Assembly (NCBI RefSeq): GCF_000317475.1
Contig: NC_019729.1
Location: 6,731,445-6,795,444 of the forward strand
DNA length: 64,000 nucleotides
DNA from: Oscillatoria nigro-viridis PCC 7112
GTDB taxonomy: Bacteria > Cyanobacteriota > Cyanobacteriia > Cyanobacteriales > Microcoleaceae
Reading direction: 5' to 3'
A program made the translations under genes and the position numbers. Shown here one piece after another: positions 52,026-60,498 of the stretch (positions are counted from its first letter, which is position 1; each line of letters opens with the position of its first letter). The notes below the pieces were generated by a model, which was given only the letters and a program-made list of their open reading frames with translations, searched no databases and was not told the origin of the DNA.

Positions 52026-53300
52026 ATGCTGTCAGTGAAAGAAGCAGAATCGATCGTTCTAAATTTAGCGCAACCCCCCGACAGTCAGCGGGATGTAGAA
52101 ACTGTAGACTTGCTGGCAGCATCGGGGCGCATTTTGGCTGCACCCGTCACTGGTTCGCTGGATTTTCCTTATTGGGATAATTCAGCAATGGATGGGTACG
52201 CGGTGCGGTTTGCTGATGTGGAAAACTGTAGCGCCGAAACACCAGCGGTACTCGAAGTAGTTGAAGAGATTCCAGCCGGATATCAGCCTCAAAATACCGT
52301 CCAATCGGGGCAAGCGGCGCGAATTTTTACAGGTGCGATGATGCCAGCGGGTGCTGATACGGTGGTAATGCAGGAAGAAACAAGGCGTGAGGGCGATCGT
52401 ATTTTTATCTTAGTTTCTCCTGAAAAACCGCAAGCATTTGTCAGACACAAAGGCGCTTTTTATCAAGCAGGAACAACTTTGCTAACTCCCGGTACGGTTA
52501 TCAACGCCCCAGAAATGGCGGTGTTAGCAACTGCACAGTGCATTCAAGTTCCCGTTTATCGGCGGCTGCGGGTGGCAATTTTTTCGACTGGCGACGAATT
52601 GGTATCGCCAGACGAACCTTTGGCACCGGGGAAACTGGTAGACTCGAATCAGTATGCTTTGACAGTTTTGTTGGCACAAATGGGATTTGAACCGATTCGA
52701 TTGGGCATTGTTCCTGATAATGAAGAGGCGTTAAACAAGGCGATATCCCGGGCTGTGGCGACGGCGGATGTGGTGCTTTCTACGGGCGGCGTCTCGGTAG
52801 GAGACTACGATTATATTGAGAAAATATTGGCAGAGTTGGGAGGAAAAGTTCACATTACTTCTGTGGCGATTAAGCCGGGGAAACCTTTAACGGTTGCTGG
52901 GTTTCAACGAGGTGAAAAAAATCAGGATTCGCCGAGGTTGAGTTCGGATTGTCTCTATTTTGGTTTGCCGGGAAATCCGGTTTCGGCTTTAGTCTGCTGT
53001 TGGCGGTTTGTTGTGCCTGCTTTGAGAAAGATGTCTGGGCTTGGCGCGGATGCTTGGGGGCCGGAGTTTGTCAAAGCTAGGTGTAATGCTGAATTGCGAT
53101 CGCCCGGCCGACGCGAAACTTATGTTTGGGGTAAACTACATTTAGTTGCGGGGGTGTGGGAATTTGAACCTGCTAGCGGCAGCCAAAATTCAGCGAATTT
53201 AATTAACCTCGCAAATACGAGTGGTTTAGCAGTTTTGCCACCAGCGGACACCTGGATTGTACCGGGCGAATTCGTTGAAGTTTTAAAAGTTAGTCATTAG
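52026..53300 (+). CDS. moeA: molybdopterin molybdotransferase MoeA
   Basis: 424 residues; AAGGAG before the ATG. Motifs: DFPYWDNSAMDGYAV, ARIFTGAMMPAGADTVVMQE, VAIFSTGDELVSPDEPLAPG, VLSTGGVSVGDYDYI, YFGLPGNPVSALVC. MoeA inserts molybdate into molybdopterin to give the cofactor used by NarB at the right end of the window. Confidence 0.95.
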   Translation: MLSVKEAESIVLNLAQPPDSQRDVETVDLLAASGRILAAPVTGSLDFPYWDNSAMDGYAVRFADVENCSAETPAVLEVVEEIPAGYQPQNTVQSGQAARIFTGAMMPAGADTVVMQEETRREGDRIFILVSPEKPQAFVRHKGAFYQAGTTLLTPGTVINAPEMAVLATAQCIQVPVYRRLRVAIFSTGDELVSPDEPLAPGKLVDSNQYALTVLLAQMGFEPIRLGIVPDNEEALNKAISRAVATADVVLSTGGVSVGDYDYIEKILAELGGKVHITSVAIKPGKPLTVAGFQRGEKNQDSPRLSSDCLYFGLPGNPVSALVCCWRFVVPALRKMSGLGADAWGPEFVKARCNAELRSPGRRETYVWGKLHLVAGVWEFEPASGSQNSANLINLANTSGLAVLPPADTWIVPGEFVEVLKVSH

Positions 53301-53447
53301 TCATTTGTCATTTGTCATTAGTCATTTGTTATTGGTTCGGTGTAAGTTGATGTAAAATATTAATAACTAAGTAATCTTCCTTCTTGCTGACATCCGTTAC
53401 ATCCGTTACATCCCGTACATTGCTCGTTGCCGAACTTCCTTCGTATT

Positions 53448-54080
53448 ATGAAAATTTTAATTGTTGAAGATGACCCGATGATGCAACTGGGATTAGAGCA
53501 AGTTTTAGCCGATTCCCCAGAAATAGAAATAGTAGGACAAGCAGAAGACGGCTATTTAGGCGTAGCAGCCGCACTGAAACTCAAACCTGATATTATTGTA
53601 ATGGATATCGGTTTGCCGCGGCTCGACGGCATAGCAGCGACGCAGCAAATTAAAGCACAACTGCCAGAAGTTCGAGTAGTAATGTTAACTTCTCACACGG
53701 CAGAAACTGAAATTATTGCTGCCCTTTCTAGTGGGGCTGATGCTTATTGTATTAAAGGTGCTTCCGTTGACAGGCTGTTAGCAGCGATTGCAGCCGCAGC
53801 AGAGGGCGCTACATATCTTGACCCTCAAATTGCCCGGACTGTCATCGAACACCTCAAACCGCCGATACCTGCCTCTACAACTACTTTTGGCCAGTTGTCG
53901 CAGCGGGAATTGGAGGTGTTAAAATTAATGGTTGAAGGTAACAGCAATCCGGAGATAGCAGCGGCGCTTTACTTGAGTCCAAATACTATTAAAACTCACG
54001 TTCGCGGTATTATGAATAAGTTGGCAGTGGATGACCGCGTGCAAGCAGCAGTTGTAGCGCTGAGAACTGGATTGGTGTAA
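53448..54080 (+). CDS. NarL/LuxR-family response regulator
   Basis: 210 residues from the ATG at 53448. Receiver: ILIVEDDPMMQLGLEQVL, phospho-acceptor Asp in DIIVMDIGLPRLDGI, and a Lys in AYCIKGAS. Output HTH: LSQRELEVLKLMVEGNSNPE, LYLSPNTIKTHVRGIMNKL. No kinase gene is directly adjacent. Target genes cannot be inferred. Confidence 0.92.
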   Translation: MKILIVEDDPMMQLGLEQVLADSPEIEIVGQAEDGYLGVAAALKLKPDIIVMDIGLPRLDGIAATQQIKAQLPEVRVVMLTSHTAETEIIAALSSGADAYCIKGASVDRLLAAIAAAAEGATYLDPQIARTVIEHLKPPIPASTTTFGQLSQRELEVLKLMVEGNSNPEIAAALYLSPNTIKTHVRGIMNKLAVDDRVQAAVVALRTGLV

Positions 54081-54139
54081 AGAAGTCAGTAGTTATTTGT
54101 TGTTTGCTACCAAGGCTTTTCTGCTACCAATGCTTTTCT

Positions 54140-54210
54140 GCCCCATGCCCAATTCCCCATGCCCAATTCCCAACTCCCAATTCCTAATTCCCAATTCCTA
54201 ATTCCCAAAA
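54140..54210. repeat. tandem ccaattc-type repeat before rimM
   Basis: About nine degenerate c(c)ccaattc / ctaattc units ending 5 bp before the rimM ATG. Same type as inside egtB. In frame it could add FPMPN-like residues if an upstream start were used. Confidence 0.85.
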
Positions 54211-54215
54211 AGTTT

Positions 54216-54857
54216 ATGTCTGAATGGATAGAAATCGGTAAAATTGTAGCAGCTCAAGGTTTGGACGGGGAAGTGCGAGTCTATCCCGATTCGGATTTCC
54301 CCGAAAGGTTTATCGAACCGGGGAAGCGGTGGATTTTGCGCCCTAACAAAAGTGAACCGGAACCGATCGAGTTTTTGGGCGGTCGCTACATTCCGGGCAA
54401 AGGGCTGTATGCTGTAGAGGTAGAGGGTGTGGAAGACCGCGATAGTGCTGAGGCGCTGCGGGGCTGCAAGTTGTTTGTTGAAAAGACCGATCGACCTTAC
54501 CTCGAACCTGATGAGTTTTACGTCCAAGATTTGATCGGTATGGAAGTTTATAACCAGTTAACCGGGGAAATCTTAGGCAAGGTAAGTGATATTATTCCCG
54601 CAGGTAACGACCTTTTAGAAGTAGAAACGAATCTAACGGCGCCGGAAACTGTCGCTGCAGAATTAGAAAAGCCAAAACAGCCTGAAACTCCCCAACCAAA
54701 CGCTGACCCCAGAAATACTCGCAAACCACGGAAAATTCGCGTTAAAGAGCCTAAATCCACAAAAATCTTGATTCCTTTTGTGGAAGAGATTGTGCCAGTT
54801 GTTGACTTAGAACAAGGCAGAATTGAAATTGTGCCTCCTCCTGGTTTATTGGATTGA
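54216..54857 (+). CDS. rimM: 16S rRNA maturation factor RimM
   Basis: 213 residues from the ATG at 54216. IEIGKIVAAQGLDGEVRVYP and DSAEALRGCKLFVEKTDRP belong to the N-terminal domain; FYVQDLIGMEVYNQLTGEIL starts the PRC barrel, ending ILIPFVEEIVPVVDLEQGRI. A polar insert (about 134-178, EKPKQPETPQPN) interrupts the barrel. RimM helps 30S assembly. The TGA stop is formed at the border of the TnpB element that follows. Confidence 0.92.
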   Translation: MSEWIEIGKIVAAQGLDGEVRVYPDSDFPERFIEPGKRWILRPNKSEPEPIEFLGGRYIPGKGLYAVEVEGVEDRDSAEALRGCKLFVEKTDRPYLEPDEFYVQDLIGMEVYNQLTGEILGKVSDIIPAGNDLLEVETNLTAPETVAAELEKPKQPETPQPNADPRNTRKPRKIRVKEPKSTKILIPFVEEIVPVVDLEQGRIEIVPPPGLLD

Positions 54858-56270
54858 CACTCCCCTGGCTAAAGCCGAGGGGATTCTTGATTCGCAGAAT
54901 CGACTTGCCGATGCAGAATTACTTCAACATCGGTAGCGGTCAATTCTCCACAAGCGTTCGGATCTAAGATCCAAGTTCCGACGTGCCCCGCCGTACTCAA
55001 TCCCCGACTTAGGATATTTTTAGCTGCGTTCCAATCTCTGTCAAAGACAAGCCCGCACCGACAAGCGTGAGGGGAGCGTTGACAGACTTTTCTTAACAAT
55101 CGTTCCGCAGCTAGAGCATTCTTGGCTGGTTCCATTGGCTGGCACGGCAATCGTAATTCTTCCGAATACTTTGCCAAAATATTCCAGCCAAATTCGGAAC
55201 ATATACCAAGAAGCGTCGTTAATCGATTTTGCCAGACAGTGATTCTTCACCATATTTTTAATCCTCAAATCTTCGTAGACTACACAGTCGTTAGACTGGA
55301 TGACGCATCTTGCCAACTTCACGGCAAAATCTTTACGCTGTCTGCTTATTTTGAGGTGGCGCTTTCCTAGAATCGCTCTAGCTTTTTTCCGGTTTTGCGA
55401 ACCCTTAACTCGTTTTGAAACTCGTTTTTGGGCTTTCTTCAACCTGCGTTCTCCCTGGCGGAGGAAACGCGGGTTATCAACTGCAACGCCATGAGAATCC
55501 GTGTAGAACTCTTTGAGTCCCACGTCTAATCCGATGGTCTTTCCGGTAACTTCAATTTCTTCAGAACGGTCAACTTGCACGCAAAGCTGCACGTAATATC
55601 CATCTGCTCGTCTCACCAAACGTACTCGTTTGATTTGACTGCGCTGGTAGAAATGCAAGTCGCGGGTTCCTTTTAACTTGAGCTTTCCGATTCCTTTTTT
55701 ATCGGTAAAAGTGATTGATTTCCGGTCATCTGCCAGACGCCAGCCCGTAGTTTTGTACTCTACCGAGCGGTTGTCTTTCTGGAATTGCGGAAACCCTTTT
55801 TTTCCTGGGACTTTCTTTTTGCAGTTGTCGTAAAATCGTGAAATCGCCGACCACGCTCTTTCTGAACTCGATTGTCTGGCCATGCTGTTTAAGTCGTCGC
55901 AAAACGGGAATTCCTTCGCTAGAATGGCGCTGTATTTATTCAAGTCGTATTTGTTGACTTTTTCGTTTTCCATCCAAAAGCGCAATGCTTTGTTGCGGAT
56001 GAACTGCACCGTTCTAATTGCTTCGTCTACAGCTTCAAATTGCTGCTTTTTACCGTATGCTTTCAACTCGAAAACTAGCATGACTTCGACCCTCATCACG
56101 ATAGGTTTATGCTAGCAGCGTTGGCTTAACCCGGTTCTCATTGTTCACAAAGATTTACATAGTTGTAATTTACAGTACATACAATTCAGAAATCTCATGA
56201 AAAATACTGGGAGGCTAAAGCCTCCTTACCCCTTTCATCCCCGGACTGAAGTCGCGGGGTTTTCAGGGTG
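54854..56270 (-). mobile_element. TnpB-only IS200/IS605-family element, decayed
   Basis: Right end GAGTGTCAA on the minus strand (54854-54862), preceded by the hairpin CCCCTCGGC/GCCAGGGG of the omega RNA. The left end around 56225-56270 has the GGAGGCTTTAGCCTCC and CCCCGCGACTTCAGTCCGGGG stems. No TnpA. The tnpB gene has a frameshift. Confidence 0.75.
54869..56099 (-). pseudogene. tnpB: tnpB with frameshift
   Basis: The N-terminal 352 codons (55041-56099) include RuvC I GLDVGLKEF and RuvC II VVYEDLRIKN and the first half of the zinc finger, CSSC. The frame then ends. The rest (54869-55177 frame) supplies RSPHACRCGL and RuvC III DRDWNAAKNIL. The shift lies near 55085-55100, in or beside the run AAGAAAAG. 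If joined the protein would be about 400 residues, normal length. It is a different subfamily from the element at 21.5 kb. A sequencing error would be an alternative. Confidence 0.85.
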
Positions 56271-56281
56271 TTCTTTATAAG

Positions 56282-56314
56282 ATCATGTCCGGTCGCTCGA
56301 TCGGGTATGATATT
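56282..56314. repeat. short palindrome related to the 40.2-kb MITE-like element
   Basis: atcatgtccggtcgctcgat followed by cgggtatgat; ends pair, with the same tgtccggtcg core as 40153-40172. Confidence 0.5.
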
Positions 56315-56349
56315 AGTTATTGAAAATTCCCACTTCTCAATTCCCGATA

Positions 56350-56808
56350 TTAATCCTTTCCTCTATTGGTGGCTCGCACTATCAAGTAACTGATGGAAAG
56401 CGCGAAAATTGCAGTCGCCAAACCAATCAAGTCGGCTGCGGTTTTCTTTTCCAGGTCAAGAATAATGATTTTTCGAGATACTGCTATTAAAGAAGTTACA
56501 ATAACTAGCTCTACTTGAATTACGTGCTTTTTCAGATAAGCTGTAATATTTTCCAAGATTTCCAGAGCAATTAAAACATTTAAAAATAACCCAAATATGA
56601 CAAACAACGTGTCTTTTAACAAATTATCGTCGTGGGTTGCCCATTCTTTTGCTAAAAAAATCAGCAAATCGCAAACGCTGAGGAGAATTACCCAAATCAT
56701 CGCCAGGGATAAAATTTTCGATATTACTACTTCTACACTTTCTGTAAAATGCAGAAAATTTTCATCACTGCTTGACCTGGAAATTTGCCTAAATATTTTT
56801 TTCAGCAT
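56350..56808 (-). CDS. PsiE-like membrane protein
   Basis: 152 residues with four hydrophobic helices: ILSLAMIWVILLSVCDLLIF, FVIFGLFLNVLIALEILENI, VELVIVTSLIAVSRKIIILD and LIGLATAIFALSISYLIVRA. The pattern LNVLIALEILE...VQVELV..TSLIAVSRKII is that of the phosphate-starvation-inducible PsiE family. Function unknown. Confidence 0.8.
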   Translation of the reverse strand: MLKKIFRQISRSSSDENFLHFTESVEVVISKILSLAMIWVILLSVCDLLIFLAKEWATHDDNLLKDTLFVIFGLFLNVLIALEILENITAYLKKHVIQVELVIVTSLIAVSRKIIILDLEKKTAADLIGLATAIFALSISYLIVRATNRGKD

Positions 56809-57016
56809 AAAAGTGATTTAGTCTTCATTATTAATTAATGATTTTGTCATTGTTCGGTACACTTGGCAAGCGCAAAACTCTGTGATTGCCTGGTTTTAAG
56901 GGGCCGCCCGGGCACTGGGGAAGGCGACTTTCTCTGCCTGTTATATTTTATAGTTTTTCGTGTCAGTGAGGAATCGATCGCACCCGATCGACCTCCTGAT
57001 TAATAATTTTTGCCAT
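56809..57016. other. gap between psiE-like gene and Rbp terminator
   Basis: About 208 bp; no gene or strong hairpin seen. Left part is AT-rich and may hold the psiE-like promoter. Confidence 0.35.
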
Positions 57017-57054
57017 AAAAAAACCTCAAACTATTGTCTAGCAATATTTTGAGG
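57017..57054 (-). terminator. intrinsic terminator after Rbp gene
   Basis: CCTCAAActATTG / CAATAttTTGAGG stem; on the minus strand it is followed directly by seven T. Lies 119 bp after the Rbp stop. Confidence 0.8.
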
Positions 57055-57172
57055 ACTTCAAAGCGCGGTGCGATCGCTGAAATAACTATCTATTTTCAAC
57101 AGAGAATGATTGTTGACTCCCAGCTTGCTCCGACGCAATATACAAGATAGCTAAAAATTTAGCTCGGGTGGT

Positions 57173-57481
57173 TTAGTAGCGACGAGAATTGCCACCGCGA
57201 TCGTTGTTACCCCAGTTACCGCCGCCACTAGGACGTTCTTCGCGGGGTTTTGCCTTATTGACTTTGAGGTCGCGACCCATCCACTCAGCACCGTCAAGAG
57301 CCTCAATGGCTGCGGCTTCTTCGGCTTCAGTAGACATTTCTACAAAAGCGAAGCCCCGCATCCGACCTGTTTCCCGGTCAGCAGGCAACTGAACGCGCTT
57401 TACTGTTCCGTACTCTCCAAAAGTTTGGTTGAGGTGTTCCTGCGTTACTTCGTAGGATAAATTGCCGACATAAATTGACAT
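57173..57481 (-). CDS. RRM-type RNA-binding protein (Rbp)
   Basis: 102 residues: RNP2 IYVGNL, RNP1 MRGFAFVEM, and a tail GGGNWGNNDRGGNSRRY. About 80% identical by eye in the RRM to the gene at 34603, suggesting duplication within the lineage. Same type of leader and terminator spacing. Confidence 0.92.
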   Translation of the reverse strand: MSIYVGNLSYEVTQEHLNQTFGEYGTVKRVQLPADRETGRMRGFAFVEMSTEAEEAAAIEALDGAEWMGRDLKVNKAKPREERPSGGGNWGNNDRGGNSRRY

Positions 57482-57532
57482 TGAACATTCTCCAGAATTA
57501 GAGGGTGTAGAGATTTAAATCCGGAGGAACGC
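57482..57532 (-). promoter_or_regulatory. conserved Rbp 5' leader, copy 2
   Basis: Blocks tctccagaat, agggtg, agagattta and cggag.aacgc match 34924-34976 in order and spacing. It includes the GGAG that serves as ribosome binding site. Confidence 0.6.
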
Positions 57533-57940
57533 CGATCGAACGAACTGTACTGCCGAAAATAAAGCCTTGTAAAACGATTATAGCACCTATGGGTGCAAAC
57601 TGCAATTGTCTGACTCGATTAATTACAAACAAGGCAGAAGTCATTCCTCACAAGGAAAAACCCCGAATTTAAGAAGGAAAAACTCAGAATAATTTAATTT
57701 TCCTTGTTCCCCGGTTTTGCCGGGGAAACCTAGCTTTTAGGGTGCGTAATGGCTCAAAATTGCTCGCTCGACAGAGTTTTTGAGTCCAGTAGAGCACCCT
57801 GCGATTGTGCCTCAGCAACTGCTCGCAAACCTAGTTTTTTGACAAAAAACTAGGATTTTACGTGAGTCTTTACCAAGAAATCAAGGTCACGACCTTGGTA
57901 CGACTATGTGAGTTTTAACATCCCCTAGTTTGACGGCAGC
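57533..57940. other. gap between Rbp and narB with hairpins
   Basis: About 408 bp. Stems TTCCCCGG/CCGGGGAA (57707-57727) and CCTAGTTTTTT/AAAAAACTAGG (57829-57853); the latter, 88 bp after narB, may act as its terminator. A CAAGGTC/GACCTTG palindrome is at 57881-57896. No gene seen. Confidence 0.5.
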
Positions 57941-60124
57941 TCAAGAAGTGACGGCGAGGGTGGATTTTGCCCAATTAAATTCCCCAACTTCTGCGACAAC
58001 TTCCGCCGCAGTTTCCGCCCCAACCAGCACCAACTGCACCGCACAAGCTTTTAACTCTGGCTGTTTGGAATCTGGACAGCTTGCAGCATGAGTCAGGGCA
58101 TTGGCTTCAGCACTTTCGGCCCACAGATAACCCCAGTGCATCGGTACAAATAGCGTACCTGGGGCGATCGCCTTTGTGACTTTGGCCGGAAACTGGGCCT
58201 TGCCGCGGCGCGATCGAACTTCCAGCAAATCACCCTCCTTAATCTGCAATGTGGCAGCATCGCGGGGGTGAATTTCCAAAAACGGATCGGGGTGCAATTG
58301 ATTAATTTTTTCTGTTCTACCCGTCCGCGTCATCGTGTGCCAGTGTCCGTAAACTCTCCCTGTCGTCAACACAAACGGATAATTCGGATCGGGAGGTTCT
58401 GCCAGTCCCCGGGAGTGATAGGCCGAAAATCTCGCCCGCGCGTCAGGAGTGTGAAAACGCCGGTCAGTATACAGCCGTTTCGCTTCGTTCGGTGGATGCA
58501 CAGGCTCGTTTTCCCGGCAAGGCCACTGCTGCGGCCCTTCTTGGCGGATGTATTCGTGGCTCAGACCGGTCATGTCGCAAGGCTGACCCCGCGTCAACTG
58601 CGCGTACTCTTTAAAAACCTCCGCACTGTTTTCGAAAGCAAAGTGTTCGGCAAAACCCAACCGCCGTCCCACCTCGGCGAAAATGCTCCAGTCGTCGCGG
58701 GCTTCCCCGGAGGGAGTGTCGAAACCGGGACAAAACGTAACGCGGCGTTCGGAATTCGTCATTACTCCGGTTTTTTCGCTCCACTGCCGGCAAGGCAGCA
58801 GGATGTGAGCGTAGCCCGAGGTTTCAGTGGGATAGTAAGCTTCTTGATAAATAGTAAAGGGCGATCGCAGCAAAGCGGCTTTAGTACGTTCCAAATCCGG
58901 CATGCTCACCACCGGATTGGTAGCTGCAATCCACAGCAACTCGACTTCCCCAGTTTCCAAACCGGTAATCATATCCCAAGCTGTGCGGCCCGGATTCGGG
59001 GAAATGCTTCCCGGTGCGATTCCCCAAAACTCCTCGACTTGGGTTCTGTGTTCGGCATTTTTCACAAAGCGGTAGCCTGGGAGCAAGTGAGACAGTCCTC
59101 CAGCTTCCCGCCCTCCCATCGCGTTTGGCTGGCCGGTGAGGGAAAACGGGCCGCATCCCGGTTTGCCGATTTGACCGGTCATCAAGTGCAAATTAATCAG
59201 CGATCGCACCTTTGCCGTGCCTTCCGACGACTGATTCATGCCCATCGACCACAGAGACAAAACCCGCTGCGACTGTTCCCAGTAGTTTGCCGCCGTTTCT
59301 AAATCGCTGATAGTAATGCCGCAGCGCGAGGCTACAAACTCCGGCGTGTAGCTGCTAATAACCTCAGCAAAATCTGAAAAATTCGCCGTGCATTCTTCAA
59401 TAAACTCAGAATCTATTGCTTGCCTGCGTAACAGCAAATATGCAATTCCGTTAAGCAAATCTATATCCGTACCCGGTTTAATTGCTAAGTGCAAATCCGC
59501 CGCTTCAGCAGTCGGAGTCCGCCTCGGATCTACCACAATCATCTTGACATGTGAATGCTTTTTGTGGTACTTTGCTAATCGGTTGAACACAATCGGATGG
59601 CATTCCGCTGCATTGCTCCCGATAATAAAAGCGCAATCTGTTAATTCTAAATCGTCGTAACAGCAAGGCGGCCCGTCCGAGCCAAAGCTTTGAACGTATC
59701 CAGAGACTGCTGAAGACATACACAAGCGAGAATTAGCATCAAAATTATTAGTACCCAGACAACCTTTCAGTAGTTTCTGGGCAATATAATAATCTTCTGT
59801 AACGAATTGACCCGAACCGTAAACGCACAAAGCATCGGGGCCGCTGGTGCTGCGAATTGTTTGGATGCGGTTAACAATTGCATCGAGAGCTTCGTCCCAG
59901 CTAGCGCGGCGGAACGGTTGGTCGAGAGTATCTCGCATCATCGGATACAGTAGCCGATCGCTCCTAATCGACTCTGCTACTGTTGCTCCCTTAATACAAA
60001 CCATGCCTTGACTCGATGGGTGATTGCGATCGCCCCGCACTTTCCAACTTTGTTTTTTGTCGGGAACAACTTCTAGACCGCAACCTACACCGCAGTATGG
60101 GCAAAGAGTTTTTATAGTTTCCAT
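57941..60124 (-). CDS. narB: ferredoxin-nitrate reductase NarB
   Basis: 727 residues. The N-terminal iron-sulfur motif is complete: CPYCGVGC (Cys8, 11, 15) and VCIKGA (Cys43). MGMNQSSEGTAKVRSLINLH, TGQPNAMGGREAGGLSHLLP and the molydopterin-binding GRVYGHWHTMTRTGR and PMHWGYLW follow. It reduces nitrate to nitrite with electrons from ferredoxin in the cytoplasm. The nrtC-nrtD genes lie upstream on the same strand; moeA in the window makes its cofactor. The normal full length suggests an active enzyme. Confidence 0.95.
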   Translation of the reverse strand: METIKTLCPYCGVGCGLEVVPDKKQSWKVRGDRNHPSSQGMVCIKGATVAESIRSDRLLYPMMRDTLDQPFRRASWDEALDAIVNRIQTIRSTSGPDALCVYGSGQFVTEDYYIAQKLLKGCLGTNNFDANSRLCMSSAVSGYVQSFGSDGPPCCYDDLELTDCAFIIGSNAAECHPIVFNRLAKYHKKHSHVKMIVVDPRRTPTAEAADLHLAIKPGTDIDLLNGIAYLLLRRQAIDSEFIEECTANFSDFAEVISSYTPEFVASRCGITISDLETAANYWEQSQRVLSLWSMGMNQSSEGTAKVRSLINLHLMTGQIGKPGCGPFSLTGQPNAMGGREAGGLSHLLPGYRFVKNAEHRTQVEEFWGIAPGSISPNPGRTAWDMITGLETGEVELLWIAATNPVVSMPDLERTKAALLRSPFTIYQEAYYPTETSGYAHILLPCRQWSEKTGVMTNSERRVTFCPGFDTPSGEARDDWSIFAEVGRRLGFAEHFAFENSAEVFKEYAQLTRGQPCDMTGLSHEYIRQEGPQQWPCRENEPVHPPNEAKRLYTDRRFHTPDARARFSAYHSRGLAEPPDPNYPFVLTTGRVYGHWHTMTRTGRTEKINQLHPDPFLEIHPRDAATLQIKEGDLLEVRSRRGKAQFPAKVTKAIAPGTLFVPMHWGYLWAESAEANALTHAASCPDSKQPELKACAVQLVLVGAETAAEVVAEVGEFNWAKSTLAVTS

Positions 60125-60498
60125 CTGGTGATTTTAGATGCTAATTTTTGAAAGCTAATGGGTAATTCGTAATTCGTCATTATAGTCGGAACTGAGGGCT
60201 CCTGCAAATAACGTGTGAATAATTAGTAAATTACCGCAAAAATGCTTCACAGCAACGGACAATACCCTGATTTAAAATTAACCGCTATCTTACTACAACC
60301 CGCGATTGATATCCCTTTTAGCCCGTGGAGCGCTGCTCCTCAATCCCTCTCAAATAGAGGTAATCCATGCCTAAATCTTGTCACCACCAGCTAGGGTAGC
60401 TAGGAGGATTTTTGGCAGGACTCAAACAGCGTGTAGGTACTACTTTTGACCTGGTTGTTGATAGCAATCTGAGATTTAGTGCGGGAGTAGTGTGTCGC
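60125..60498. other. gap between nrtD and narB
   Basis: 374 bp, no gene. I found no GTA-N8-TAC NtcA box here, so narB probably relies on the promoter upstream of nrtC, beyond the window, or on an unrecognised one. Confidence 0.4.

Noticed and set aside
58268..59302. 344-codon plus-strand open frame opposite narB
   Set aside because: Arg/Pro/Ser-rich, no family likeness, and wholly antisense to a clearly coding narB.
60125..60498. NtcA-regulated promoter before narB
   Set aside because: No GTA-N8-TAC site could be found in this gap by eye.
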